64,000 nucleotides of DNA from Paenibacillus sp. FSL R7-0337 (GCF_037969875.1 NZ_CP150218.1:2666001-2730000); one strand, 5' to 3'; positions 25,568-34,770 are shown, counted from the stretch's first letter. The notes: generated by a model from the letters alone, not told the origin. Numbers and translations are program-made.

Positions 25568-26030
25568 GATACTGATTCTTTATTACTTCTTTCACTGATT
25601 GCAGCAAATCTTGATCCTCTTTTGTATTTCTAAATACACAGCGGATCAACAAGGTCAGTAAAGCTTCATCTGTAAGCTCAGCATTCATAGGAGACTCAAC
25701 TTTTTCAGCACTACCTCGAAAAAGGGATTTGTATCGAACTAAATCCGATAAAGCTCCATTGGCTAGGTAACTGCTGTAAACCTTTAATGCTCGATTGGGG
25801 ATGTTAAGAACTGCCGCACTCTCCAAAGTAATTCGGATCTCGCTTGCACCTGAGCTATTATCTACTTTACATTCTGTTATTTCTTTAGGGTTCTTGCTGC
25901 GCTTAGAAATTGTATTGTAATACTCTACGCCGTCTTGTTCGATGGCTTTGAGATAATCATCTCTGGTCAGATCAACAGACTTGCGAAGAGACTCATCTGA
26001 AAGCCATAAGGTTAAACTATATCTATACAT
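25560..26030 (-). CDS. Hypothetical protein (156 aa)
   Basis: 156 residues from the ATG at 26030, chosen because AGGAGG lies at the right distance. The open frame continues upstream without one. It starts MYRYSLTLWLSDESLRKSVD. No signal peptide or known motif. It overlaps the zinc-binding gene at 25250 by eight bases, forming a two-gene operon. A joint role is likely but unknown. Confidence 0.7.
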   Translation of the reverse strand: MYRYSLTLWLSDESLRKSVDLTRDDYLKAIEQDGVEYYNTISKRSKNPKEITECKVDNSSGASEIRITLESAAVLNIPNRALKVYSSYLANGALSDLVRYKSLFRGSAEKVESPMNAELTDEALLTLLIRCVFRNTKEDQDLLQSVKEVIKNQYHD

Positions 26031-26184
26031 AAGAAAACCTCCTATTTCTTCTCTTTGACTGACTAAGGTAATTATATATCTATCGTTGAGATGAGTCAAC
26101 ATTAAATCACTTTGATGGTTAAAGTCTCGACAAAGCAATAGACTCATACGTTAAAACAAACTTTCTTGATGCCATACTTACTTA

Positions 26185-26390
26185 TATAGCGGGAGCCACG
26201 CCGCGACACACTCCTTAATCACGGGGGGCAGCTCCTTAAAACGCTGAATCTCTTTCGCTGATTAATCGAACAATTCATCACCTTGTCGCAGGTATACAAA
26301 ACCTCAGTGAAATCCCCCCTCTTAGGAGCACAAATCGTTATCTTCTAACCGGAGCAGTCGGCTGAACCACCAACTGATATGTTCCCTCCA
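26185..26390 (-). pseudogene. Decayed gene, copy A of a duplicated pair
   Basis: The minus strand reads ISWWFSRLLRLEDNDLCS, then broken frames GFVYLRQGDELFD, then EIQRFKELPPVIKECVAAWL ending near 26185. The same order of segments occurs at 27960-28150 (SWFLSRLLRLQDNDLRSYEK, ARFKELLLKV). Stops and frameshifts break both. Family not recognised. Confidence 0.55.
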
Positions 26391-26529
26391 AGCTCTTAGT
26401 AATGAAGCTCTAGTAGAGCAAGCCTCTCCAGCACAAACCAAGGCAATGCATGGGGACGGCGAAACACCTTAGATACCCCAAATTAATACAAAATTCTACA
26501 ATTGAGCCCTTATGTCCTGCCCAAATATC

Positions 26530-26571
26530 GAAAAAGCACCCAGATCCCTTTGAATTGGGATCTTGGTGCTT
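26530..26571 (-). terminator. Intrinsic terminator
   Basis: AAGCACC (26534-26540) pairs with GGTGCTT (26565-26571) and, inside, AGATCCC with GGGATCT, with one mismatch. TTTTT follows on the minus strand. It serves the gene at 26606. Confidence 0.85.
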
Positions 26572-26605
26572 ATCGAAACGTCTAATCACCTCAATTCTAG
26601 CGGCT

Positions 26606-27145
26606 TTATACCCCGTAAATCCAGGTTCGGTACTTAAAACTCTCCATAAATCCTTCCATATTTCTACGAGAACGTGTGGTTACTTGGAGGATACCTTCTC
26701 CTGTCTTCGCATAACTTATACTCTTTATGGTCTTTTCCCCAACAATCTTTTTAATATCGTTATCAATTTTGGTTAAAATGTACCTAATTCTTTCTGAAGG
26801 TATCCCCACTGAAATTGCCGCCGCTTCATAATTAAATTTATTTGTTAGAAAAGCCTTTACGCAATTCTGATGTAGTGATGACAAACACTTTATATAACCT
26901 TCTATAAAAATCGCAATGTTTCGAAGAGCAATTACTTTTTCAACTATAAGATCCCTTCCCTTCATATCATAACTGTTAGAACGGAGGGTTATTAAGTATG
27001 CTTCTCGTGCAATTTCTACACTTAAATAAAAGTTCATCTTCAGTTCATTCCTCTCCAGGCATTTTTCAAGACACTGTATTGAAGAAAATCTATTTGGCGA
27101 TCCGACAAATCCATATGTAAGCCACGCAAGGCATAGATAATTCAT
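26606..27145 (-). CDS. Hypothetical protein with sigma-type helix-turn-helix
   Basis: 179 residues; GGTGGGG precedes the ATG. The C-terminal part (FNYEAAAISVGIPSERIRYILTKI) resembles the sigma region 4 helix-turn-helix, in which ISxERVR is typical. The N-terminal part is helical. It could be a small DNA-binding regulator. It lies between duplicated, decaying blocks and may itself be a newcomer. Family not recognised. Confidence 0.55.
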   Translation of the reverse strand: MNYLCLAWLTYGFVGSPNRFSSIQCLEKCLERNELKMNFYLSVEIAREAYLITLRSNSYDMKGRDLIVEKVIALRNIAIFIEGYIKCLSSLHQNCVKAFLTNKFNYEAAAISVGIPSERIRYILTKIDNDIKKIVGEKTIKSISYAKTGEGILQVTTRSRRNMEGFMESFKYRTWIYGV

Positions 27146-27670
27146 TAGATTACCCCACCAACCATACTTGCAAATGTCAATTCTACTGGAAAGCCAAATT
27201 GTTGGGCAACCCCAAGATAAGCCATCTTGTAGTAGTCCTAAAGACTGACAAAACAGACTGGATTTAAGCCGTCAACAACTGCCCTCATTAGAAGCAGAAG
27301 CACAAGTTGCGCCATCTAAGCATTCTTGACTTAAAGGGAATATTGCAATTCGGGAATTTTTCACCTACATGGGTGTCCTTTATTTAAGACCACAACCTGA
27401 TAAGATTGCTTATATTCTCGTAGAAAACCAGTTAAACCTCTCCCTTCATGATCCATGTACTTCCCAAGATAATTTGTTTCGATGCTGCTCCAACCGCCAT
27501 TTGTTACGAGCTTCTCAGTCGCCATTTCATTCTTCCCATTTTCAAATTATTTTGTCTATACTATTATCACTCACCTCTTGAAAAAACTCATGAATGCGAA
27601 ATTGAACTCCAATAAAAGTGAAAATACTTTGCCTATAGTTAGTTCGACTTATGCTCTTATCCTGCGGCAT
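27146..27670. other. 525-bp stretch with no intact gene
   Basis: Plus-strand frames at 27369 and 27482 lack ribosome binding sites and look like chance frames. A minus-strand piece AYLGVAQQFGFPVELTFAS near 27150-27215 looks protein-like but has no start. I read the stretch as eroded coding DNA. Confidence 0.35.
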
Positions 27671-27699
27671 AAAAAGGTGCTGATTTTGTCAGCACCTTT
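27671..27699 (-). terminator. Intrinsic terminator (second copy of a duplicated hairpin)
   Basis: AAAGGTGCTGA (27673-27683) pairs perfectly with TCAGCACCTTT (27689-27699); TTTTT follows on the minus strand. It resembles the hairpin at 25016 and, like it, lies beyond an ENIMV-coding 3' end. Confidence 0.8.
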
Positions 27700-27728
27700 G
27701 TGAGTGACCTATCCTCGTTACTACAAGA

Positions 27729-27935
27729 TCAATCAGTTACCATAATATTCTCTGGCTCCTTTTTGATACGCTCTAGCGTTTGGAGCTGTCTTTCATATAG
27801 GTCGCTAATGGCATTCTCGGTCCTGGAAAGGACGGAACCGTAAAGCTTCAGATGCTTTACCCCATGCGCTGCTGCAATGACACCAAACTAATCTCGGAGG
27901 GTTATAATGCTGTCGATGACATTCTTCTGAGCGAA
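27729..27935 (-). pseudogene. Nucleotidyltransferase (MNT-type) fragment joined to a paralogous tail
   Basis: The minus strand reads NVIDSIITLRD, a stop, then FGVIAAAHGVKHLKLYGSVL followed in frame by SRTENAISDLYERQLQTLER and IKKEPENIMVTD, ending at 27729. HGVKxLxLYGSV is the opening of MNT/minimal nucleotidyltransferase domains, and the catalytic acidic residues that should follow are missing. The tail is a paralog of the C-terminus of the protein at 25250. It appears to be a decayed chimera. Confidence 0.6.
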
Positions 27936-27959
27936 ACTACTACGGACTGCTGCATCCCC

Positions 27960-28150
27960 CCCTTACCTTCAAGAGCAACTCCTTAAAACGAGCTACACCC
28001 TGCGGATTCCAATTTATCGGTCATTCGTTTAAGTCATATAGGTTACCGCAAAGGTATAAAACCTCTACAAAATCGAATCCCTTTTCATAAGAACGAAGGT
28101 CATTATCTTGAAGTCGGAGCAAACGACTTAGGAACCAACTTACCTTTTTG
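27960..28150 (-). pseudogene. Decayed gene, copy B of a duplicated pair
   Basis: The minus strand reads SWFLSRLLRLQDNDLRSYEK, GFDFVEVLYLCGNLYDLNE, a stop, then NPQGVARFKELLLKVR. It parallels the segments at 26185-26390. Copy B keeps a longer open stretch. Family not recognised. Confidence 0.55.
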
Positions 28151-28251
28151 GCAAGATATTTTATCAAGGCAGGACTTTCTAATTGTTTAGTAAAGTGAAA
28201 TACCGTTGGCTCGATTCGATGCCAACCATATTGGTTGGCTCCCTTCCCCTG

Positions 28252-28737
28252 CTAAAACTGGATTGTTTTAATTCTGGCTCCTGTACTCTCAATTGGATAC
28301 CCGAGCGCATCGTTGATGAGCCGGCAACCATCAGTGTGGTGATAATCGGTATGAGTATGGGTGTGTCCGTAGCACCAGACCTTGTCATTTGCTCTAATGA
28401 GTAGGTCGGAACCGTCAAAGTAGAAGAAAGTTGAGACAGGGCTGTTCTTATACTGTTGGATCACACTTGATGCATCTGGTCCAACATGGGTGATGATGAT
28501 CTGGCTGTGGTCGAAGATACCTTCAAGCTTCCTGAGTTCTTCTTGGAAGTAGTCCTTCAAGAATTCTCGTGTGAAGGTAGGGTAGATCAGGCTAGAGTCG
28601 TTCATGCAAGCCTTCCAGATGTCGTAAAGGTAAGACTCGGAGAACCCCAGGGTTGCCCCATACGAGAAGTCGTACCATATGTCGGTTCCACCTTTATGAA
28701 TAGAACCCCCTACCGTAATGAGCAATGAATTTTTGTT
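28252..28737 (-). pseudogene. Metallophosphoesterase, N-terminally truncated
   Basis: The open frame encodes the last 157-160 residues of a calcineurin-like phosphoesterase: SQIIITHVGPDASSVIQQYK, then KVWCYGHTHTHTDY with the GHTH metal ligands. The N-terminal D-x-H and GNHE motifs are missing, and an in-frame TAA lies just upstream (about 28745). Without the first metal-binding half it cannot be active. Family members are 250 residues or more. Confidence 0.75.
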
Positions 28738-29180
28738 TGTTACTTGTTATTCTTGAAGTTTCCCTTCGGAAGTATCCTTACATTTAATATTTGTTCTGCT
28801 CCGCCACCTCATAAAATGTTTTTTCTCCAGTAAGAACTTCAGAACCGAAATAATAACAATAAGCCCGAGCCTAAGAAACTCCTTCTTATACTCAGGCTTA
28901 ATATATTGACCCTAACTAACAGGCACGTGAATTATAGCCTGGGTGGGTGGTTGGGTGAAAATGAAGCTCGTCAGTAGTTAGTATTTAATAAATACACACT
29001 TCAGTCGCTCTCTATCCTTGCCCCCTCTATCCCTCTTACACATAAATCGAAGTTGAGACATGGCTTAGCAGTAAAAGATCATCCATGAATTAGTAGCTGC
29101 GCTTTTTCTTATTATTTAACAGCGACCACCAAATCACTAACTACAATAGCTTCCGTCAACACGGACTGATGTAATGAACA
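28738..29180. other. 440-bp stretch with no gene
   Basis: It contains an imperfect hairpin near 28861-28901 (AAGCC and GGCTT arms) with a weak T tract on the minus strand, probably a terminator. No coding frame is convincing. Confidence 0.35.
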
Positions 29181-30092
29181 CTATTCGAATTCAACACTCT
29201 CAATGACCTTTCGAACTTCTTGAATAGAAGGCTCTATATAACGGCGTGTTGTCTGAATGTTTGAGTGACCTAAGACGGTTGCGACAACTTCGATCTGACC
29301 TGATTCATTTGCTACACGCTTAGCGAAAGTATGCCGAAGTTGATGAACCGTGAATTTGACTTTAGCCAACTTCGATAATCGGCCCATCATATGCTGGATT
29401 GCGCGTGTTGTCATTTGGGGATCACGTTGAGAATAGAACAAATATGGTGAAACGCCGCCATGGTGATTAAGCCATGCTTGAAGGATTGTTCGGGTCTTGA
29501 TCCCCAGCGGAACGTGACGATACTTATCTCCTTTCCCACTTCGGACAATCAGCAACCCTGAATCCAGTAAAATATCTATAACCTTCAGGTCGGCGACCTC
29601 GGCTACACGTAGACCGCAATTTACCAATATTGCGAAGATGGCTTTATAGAGAGCTTTCCTTTTTTCTCCAGCGTACTTCAAGAGCTCGATGACATGGGAA
29701 ATCTTAGCTATCTCTTCATTAGATAACCACTTGGTCTGATTCTGGTTGGCGATTACCTTGAGCTTAATCCCGGCGACCGGTTCGGACTTGAAAACAACTC
29801 CTTTACTTCGAGCAAAGAGAAGGAAAGACCGAAGGGCGATCAGGTAATGGTTTACCGTTGTTGGGGCCAAATGGCGTTTGGTCTTGGCCACGACTTTAGA
29901 TTCTAAATAAGACTTAAAGTCCCTGACTACTGTCTGAGTAACATCCTCTAAATCGGAAATTTCGTCCCAAGATGAGTCTAGCCAAGCCTTAAAGTGATTC
30001 ATACACATCCCATATGCTTTAACTGTTTTATCCGATTTCTCTTCATTGACTAAGTGCTGCAGAAACAAATCGATTGCGAAAGCAAGATTCAC
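29181..30092 (-). CDS. Tyrosine recombinase (XerC/D-like phage integrase family)
   Basis: 303 residues, full length, from a GTG at 30092 with GGGGGG upstream. A core-binding SAM-like domain occupies about 1-100. Catalytic residues are visible: Arg in NCGLRVAEVADLKV, Lys in GKGDKYRHVPLG, HxxR in TVHQLRHTFAKRV, His in LGHSNIQTT and Tyr in RRYIEPS. It may be a second integrase or a multimer-resolution recombinase for the element. A palindrome suited to such an enzyme lies about 50 bases upstream at 30143. Confidence 0.92.
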   Translation of the reverse strand: MNLAFAIDLFLQHLVNEEKSDKTVKAYGMCMNHFKAWLDSSWDEISDLEDVTQTVVRDFKSYLESKVVAKTKRHLAPTTVNHYLIALRSFLLFARSKGVVFKSEPVAGIKLKVIANQNQTKWLSNEEIAKISHVIELLKYAGEKRKALYKAIFAILVNCGLRVAEVADLKVIDILLDSGLLIVRSGKGDKYRHVPLGIKTRTILQAWLNHHGGVSPYLFYSQRDPQMTTRAIQHMMGRLSKLAKVKFTVHQLRHTFAKRVANESGQIEVVATVLGHSNIQTTRRYIEPSIQEVRKVIESVEFE

Positions 30093-30142
30093 AGTAGAAA
30101 CCCCCCATCCCCTAAATTAGATACAGAAATTTTGGTACCGTT

Positions 30143-30164
30143 ATACGACGATTAGTTGTCGTAT
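30143..30164. other. Palindromic site upstream of the tyrosine recombinase gene
   Basis: ATACGAC and GTCGTAT are perfect inverted arms around an 8-base centre. A related TTGTACGACAA lies near 30217. Inverted arms with a 6-8 base centre beside a Xer-like gene are what a recombination core would look like. An operator for the recombinase gene is the alternative. Confidence 0.5.
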
Positions 30165-30727
30165 GATAGCTTGGAATGGAGGTGAATACAAGTGTTTTCT
30201 ACGTATAATGCATATTGTACGACAAGATTTCCGAAAAATGTTTTTGCTCGGAATAGCGATTAGGGAAAGATTAGAGGGGAGCCTTAATAAGGTATTAGGG
30301 GCATGTGTTTTTTGCTAACCGGTCGACACACCGCGGGATCAACGCCGCGCAGCATTTCCTTCTATACTATAGTGAAGATAAACGAAGAAGCCTTGAAGCC
30401 AAGCATGTGTTTTTTTGCTATGGTGTCGAAGGAAGGATAAGGAGTTCAAGCCGCCATGCTTCTTTAATAGAAGAAAGCGGATTTCGAATCCCAAGACCGG
30501 GAGGGTAGAACCCCTTCCGTACAGATAATACGCGATAATTTACCGAATGTGCTATACGAGGGCTTGTGTGCATCAAACCATAATTGGTGCGAACATTTAC
30601 CAAAGAATCGATTTGTACAACACGGACGAAAATACCTGATATACAAAAGGTGGGAAAGAGAGAAGCTATACATCAAGTGTTAGTGCTGCTCTTTGAATTA
30701 GCCCCATTCGATTAGTGCGAGCTTACC
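30165..30727. other. 560-bp stretch without a gene, with a direct repeat and hairpins
   Basis: GCATGTG followed by 6-7 T and GCTA occurs at 30301-30317 and again at 30403-30420. Downstream is a G+C-rich patch with hairpins (CTTCT/AGAAG near 30455 and GGGAGGG/CCCCTTCC near 30500). Open frames on both strands lack ribosome binding sites. It may hold a structured RNA or an eroded gene. Confidence 0.4.
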
Positions 30728-31228
30728 CTACTTATTATGGGAGCGATACTTTTGAACTGACTGAATCAACTGATCGATTGCAGCGTTACTTAAAAATGCT
30801 GAAAGGGAGATAGCATCTTGTGATGAGCCTAATGTAAGAAGAACCCCATCTTGCCTTACTTCGAACTTATATTCTGAATTTTCACTTGATGCCGATACTT
30901 CATTCAGTGCGACGGCAATCTCTAACAATTCCGGATATCTCTCATAGTGTTCTCGTAACGCATCCTTATGCTCGAAATCTATTACTTCTTTGTCAAGTAT
31001 TAACCTAACTTGTCCGGGGATGAACTCACCACGCATCCAAGCATTCAAAATGGTCTTATGAAAAAATACGTCCCCATAATTTTGCGAGTATGGAATTTTA
31101 TCTTCCTTGACCAGTTTACGGAGTATGTATCTTGAAATCCCTAGATATTCTGCTGCCTCTTTAGAATTCAAGTGACCATTGTACCATCTCTTTGCTTCTT
31201 CCTCACCCCAAAGTACATAACCAATCAT
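30728..31228 (-). CDS. Excisionase-type helix-turn-helix protein
   Basis: 166 residues. LNSKEAAEYLGISRYILRKLVKEDKIPYSQNYGDVFFHKTILNAWM is a MerR-like/excisionase winged helix at about 20-65. The C-terminal 80 residues form a separate domain ending in VLLTLGSSQDAISLSAFLSN. GAGGG supports the ATG. The start overlaps the end of the similar protein at 31225 by four bases. The two are probably co-expressed DNA-binding partners. Confidence 0.75.
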   Translation of the reverse strand: MIGYVLWGEEEAKRWYNGHLNSKEAAEYLGISRYILRKLVKEDKIPYSQNYGDVFFHKTILNAWMRGEFIPGQVRLILDKEVIDFEHKDALREHYERYPELLEIAVALNEVSASSENSEYKFEVRQDGVLLTLGSSQDAISLSAFLSNAAIDQLIQSVQKYRSHNK

Positions 31229-31725
31229 TGTAATTCCCTCTGCTGCGCTATGTTGAATTCACGATCAATCTCGTCAAGAGCTAGGATGAGGGCGTGATAT
31301 CGTCTTTGGGCATACATTCTGCGTTTCTCTAAATCCTCAGGTCTATCTTTATAATACACACTCTTAGTAGCACTTTCATCGAACACCTCATCCAAATGCT
31401 TCTTTATATCAGCTTCTTGAATCTCCAGCACCGTCTGAATAAAACGAATCGTTTCACTAGTCAGACGCAATTCAAATCGTGTATCAACTAGTCCAACTTC
31501 CGCGTCACGCATATCAGATCGCAATGGTGTCAATAATGGTCCCCTTGGCGTAATACTTGATGCCCCCATCCATTCTCGAAGAACATCTTCATGGAAAATA
31601 ACCCGACTACCAACTTTTATATGTGGAATCTGACTCATTCTTACCATTTCATAAATTTTTCCGTTTGATATGCCAAGTATCTCAGATACTTCTTTCACAG
31701 TAAGCGTTACCTTCTTCTTACTCAA
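31225..31725 (-). CDS. Excisionase-type helix-turn-helix protein
   Basis: 166 residues from a TTG at 31725 (MSKKKVTLTVKEVSEILGIS), preceded by AAAGGGG. The frame is open further upstream without a ribosome binding site. TVKEVSEILGISNGKIYEMVRMSQIPHIKVGSRVIFHEDVLREWM is the winged helix. The rest is helical with a charged tail. Same length and layout as its neighbour at 30728, so the pair may be old duplicates. Confidence 0.75.
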   Translation of the reverse strand: MSKKKVTLTVKEVSEILGISNGKIYEMVRMSQIPHIKVGSRVIFHEDVLREWMGASSITPRGPLLTPLRSDMRDAEVGLVDTRFELRLTSETIRFIQTVLEIQEADIKKHLDEVFDESATKSVYYKDRPEDLEKRRMYAQRRYHALILALDEIDREFNIAQQRELQ

Positions 31726-31859
31726 AATATCAACCCCTTTATGAGTACGATCAGATTTGACCAAAAATGTCCGGAATAACACTCATTTCGACATATCACC
31801 CTTAACTCCTGCATAACAAAGTTATAACAAGTAAGAGACATTTTTCTATAAGACAAAGA

Positions 31860-31899
31860 GAAAAACAGTACACAACTCGGGGTACGAGTTCTATACTGT
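31860..31899 (-). terminator. Intrinsic terminator of the ABC-3C-like operon
   Basis: ACAGTA (31865-31870) and TACTGT (31894-31899), with AACTC/GAGTT inside, form a hairpin; TTTTT follows on the minus strand. It separates the ATPase operon from the helix-turn-helix pair. Confidence 0.75.
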
Positions 31900-31966
31900 C
31901 CGTTTCTCAAGGCATTTAAATTAGAATAGAAGATCACATAATATACTCAAGTCTGCTGTGCTGTAA

Positions 31967-33571
31967 TTATTTACTCTTACGCCAATCCTTTATGAACAGT
32001 AGCTTTGTTGTCGACAACTCCAAAACCTTTTTACTTTGAATGATCTTTTTAGTTTCCTCACTATACTTCTCGATTTCATCAATGGAAATGAATATCTGCT
32101 TTCCAAAAACATTATAAATATCAATTATATTTTCAACTGAACTGTTTTCTATGTTCTTAAATAACATTGAGTCATGGATCAAGAACGGGAGATCTGTTAA
32201 TTCAAGTATCGCCAAATCAAACGTAATCAAGTTAGCAAAAGCTTCCCCAGTACCTGTGTTATCCTCAATACCATATGAATAGTTATTTTCCGTTAACACA
32301 ATTTTCGGAGACCGCCTACCGTCTTTATGCACAATTTGATTAAGGCTATCTATCCTGTTGTTGATAATATTATAAACTTCTATAATTATTTGACTTTTTA
32401 CAAGTGACAGTTTTTCCTTGGTAGATTTTAAATCGTCAGCCACTGATAGTTTTTTGATGTAAGCAGTATTTTCATTTTGTTTTTGATACAAAGCAGAAGA
32501 CAACTCAAGCAATGGTTGGATAACTTCCTTTGAGAATGACTTGTTGGCAACGATATTCGTTATCTTATCTTCGGTTTCGGCAATCTTATGTTGGAGATAC
32601 TCAAGTTCGATGCTGGTTTCCTTCTCAGCCTTTATCAACTCATCATGAAGAATATTCGTGATAGAATCATGGAAATTTTCAATATCCTTCAGTTTCTCTA
32701 AATTTACACTTGGAAAAAAATCAGTCAATTTTCTAAACTGCTGATCATTCAGCGACTCCCTGATAGACAGATCCTTTCGGATTCTTTTCAATTTACTCTC
32801 TTGGGTTGATCTTTGTCGTTTATAATTGCGTAATTCTTCAGCTAGCTCATTATTTATTGCATTAACAATATCAGCAACAGTATAAGAGATTCCTAACGCC
32901 GTTTTCTCCATTTCGGTATTAATTTTTTCTAGCTCACGAAGATTTTTATTATATGTTGTTTTATTTATTTTCGGTATATGACTAAACCTCTCAGCTTTTC
33001 TGATAGCACTTTGCGAATCGTTTAAGGCCTTTATTTCAGCCTCAAGTTTCTTGATCCCATTATATTGGTTAAAGAGTTTAATTAAATTGTTAATGACATC
33101 CTGATTCGTTTGTTTACTAACTTCATGTAAAGGTTTTTTTACATCAAAATTGGATTTTTGCCAAACTCTTGAATACAAACTAACAATGGATCTAAATGAA
33201 ATATCCTCTATCCCAATCTTATATAACTCTTTTAACCTTTGTGTATATTTATCAACACCAAGATCATCAATTGGGTTGTAGTCTTTATCACACAAAAAAA
33301 CTGTTTGATAATTCTTTGTTCCTCTTTTGAAGTAATACGGTTCTCCCTCAAATTCGAAACAATATTTGAATTCATGTTCACTAATATTGCTCACTACATC
33401 TGAGTTTTTATCTATGTATGATCTTCCACCAAAAATGAAATCTAGAATCATCAAGAATGTTGACTTTCCAATTGAATTAGAAGCAATTCTATCCCCAAGA
33501 ACCACATTCAAACCTTTATGAAATTTCACCGTTTTTTCATTAAAAATAGTGCAGCTAATCTCCTTTAGCAT
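31967..33571 (-). CDS. DUF2326-type SMC-like ATPase of an ABC-3C-like system
   Basis: 534 residues. The N-terminal ATPase half has GLNVVLGDRIASNSIGKSTF (Walker A-like, S-I-G-K-S-T). A long coiled coil (about 165-400) follows. The C-terminal half has YGIEDNTGTGEAFANLITFD (signature region) and LTDLPFLIHDSMLF (Walker B-like, HDS). This order is that of DUF2326 ATPases in ABC-three-component conflict systems. Its start overlaps the small middle gene by 17 bases. It probably senses invading DNA or replication intermediates and licenses the HNH effector, by analogy. Confidence 0.8.
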   Translation of the reverse strand: MLKEISCTIFNEKTVKFHKGLNVVLGDRIASNSIGKSTFLMILDFIFGGRSYIDKNSDVVSNISEHEFKYCFEFEGEPYYFKRGTKNYQTVFLCDKDYNPIDDLGVDKYTQRLKELYKIGIEDISFRSIVSLYSRVWQKSNFDVKKPLHEVSKQTNQDVINNLIKLFNQYNGIKKLEAEIKALNDSQSAIRKAERFSHIPKINKTTYNKNLRELEKINTEMEKTALGISYTVADIVNAINNELAEELRNYKRQRSTQESKLKRIRKDLSIRESLNDQQFRKLTDFFPSVNLEKLKDIENFHDSITNILHDELIKAEKETSIELEYLQHKIAETEDKITNIVANKSFSKEVIQPLLELSSALYQKQNENTAYIKKLSVADDLKSTKEKLSLVKSQIIIEVYNIINNRIDSLNQIVHKDGRRSPKIVLTENNYSYGIEDNTGTGEAFANLITFDLAILELTDLPFLIHDSMLFKNIENSSVENIIDIYNVFGKQIFISIDEIEKYSEETKKIIQSKKVLELSTTKLLFIKDWRKSK

Positions 33572-33788
33572 ATACTAGTAGTCCTTTCTCTAGATCATAA
33601 TCGATCACATCAAGAACATATAAGACATCTAAGGAATAAATAAACTCAGTTATCTCTTCAAAATGCTCAGATGTTTCGGCATATAACTCCTGGATGTTAA
33701 TTATTTCAGAATCAAGTTTATCCATCACAAATAACATCTTGCCAATAATGGACTGATCGAATCTTATAATCTTGTTCGGAATAATCAT
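33555..33788 (-). CDS. ABC-3C-like middle component
   Basis: 77 residues (MIIPNKIIRFDQSIIGKMLF to VLDVIDYDLEKGLLVYAKGD). Its size, predicted mixed alpha/beta fold and place between an effector gene and a DUF2326 ATPase gene fit the small middle component of ABC-three-component systems. It overlaps the upstream effector by four bases and the ATPase by 17, so all three are translationally coupled. Confidence 0.7.
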   Translation of the reverse strand: MIIPNKIIRFDQSIIGKMLFVMDKLDSEIINIQELYAETSEHFEEITEFIYSLDVLYVLDVIDYDLEKGLLVYAKGD

Positions 33789-34570
33789 GAAAGCACCTCA
33801 CAGTTTTGGACAAAAAATGAAGCTATAATCCTACAGGCAGGTCTAGAATGATTATTAGTCTTCTTGTTAAACCACTCAATAATTCCATCAAAAATATCTT
33901 CCTGACTAATACCCGATACCTTCAATTCAGTATAAAAAGTCTTTACCTGGCTTGAGAGCAAATCAAACGAACCTGTACGTGATTTATTTAAGTCAATGAA
34001 TTTCTGCTTAATTGTAATATAATAATCAACCACATCATTCTCAATGTCTCTTCTTGTTAATGCTGTCAACGTAATGTCAGCTTTTTCAGATACTCTTAAA
34101 GCATCATATTTGAGCTTATTTTCTTCTAGGTCGCTCGGTACTTCAGAGACCAGCATTTCCAATACTACATTAATTTCTTCCTCAATTTTATAAGCATTAA
34201 ATTGACCATACACTTTATTCTTATGAATTAATCGCTTCTTTAGAGCAAGTAATTTCTTGTATTCTGCTACTGTCCTCGGCTTGTCAAATTTTGTATGACA
34301 TGTTGGACACAGCAAGATTAAATTATCAATATGGTTTAAATCAGTGCTCAATACTTCTTCATCTTTTAACAATGCCTGTTCCAATGCCGTAGGATTAAGT
34401 GGATATATATGAGCAATCTCAAATACTTTTTCCTTCTTTGTTTTATCATACATTAATGGTTTAGCGCATAATGGACAAATACCATCTACTTGATCATACA
34501 AGACCATTTCATTATTAACGCCAATTTTAATTCTTTGGTTTGCCTTCATTTTAGCCAAATTGCTAACCAC
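33785..34570 (-). CDS. HNH nuclease effector of an ABC-3C-like system
   Basis: 261 residues. The HNH domain is at about 30-100: ICPLCAKPLMYDKTKKEKVF, EIAHIYPLNPTALEQ, NHIDNLILLCPTCHTKFDKP, with both histidines, the asparagine and two CxxC pairs. The C-terminal 150 residues are helical (YYITIKQKFIDLNKSRTGSF, EDIFDGIIEWFNKKT) and should be the docking domain. It is first of three overlapping genes, divergent from the gene at 34771. Likely cuts DNA when released by the ATPase, by analogy with the family. Confidence 0.78.
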   Translation of the reverse strand: MVSNLAKMKANQRIKIGVNNEMVLYDQVDGICPLCAKPLMYDKTKKEKVFEIAHIYPLNPTALEQALLKDEEVLSTDLNHIDNLILLCPTCHTKFDKPRTVAEYKKLLALKKRLIHKNKVYGQFNAYKIEEEINVVLEMLVSEVPSDLEENKLKYDALRVSEKADITLTALTRRDIENDVVDYYITIKQKFIDLNKSRTGSFDLLSSQVKTFYTELKVSGISQEDIFDGIIEWFNKKTNNHSRPACRIIASFFVQNCEVLS

Positions 34571-34770
34571 CTCAAATCATCATTTACATATGACAAATTG
34601 CTTGTTTTCCAACAAATTCCGATAATCTTAGAATTCGACTTAACCATCTGAAATCCTTCAATCTAATACGGGTCACCAATACTATGATGAGTACGACATG
34701 CTTCACATCATAGTACTGACTGGTTATGATGTAGATACTTCTAAATATCATTGAGAGCGAGGTAATATAT

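Noticed and set aside
30440..30510. tRNA-like T-loop (GGATTTCGAATCCC)
   Set aside because: The T stem has only three pairs, the nearby hairpin has a five-base loop, and no acceptor stem can be drawn.
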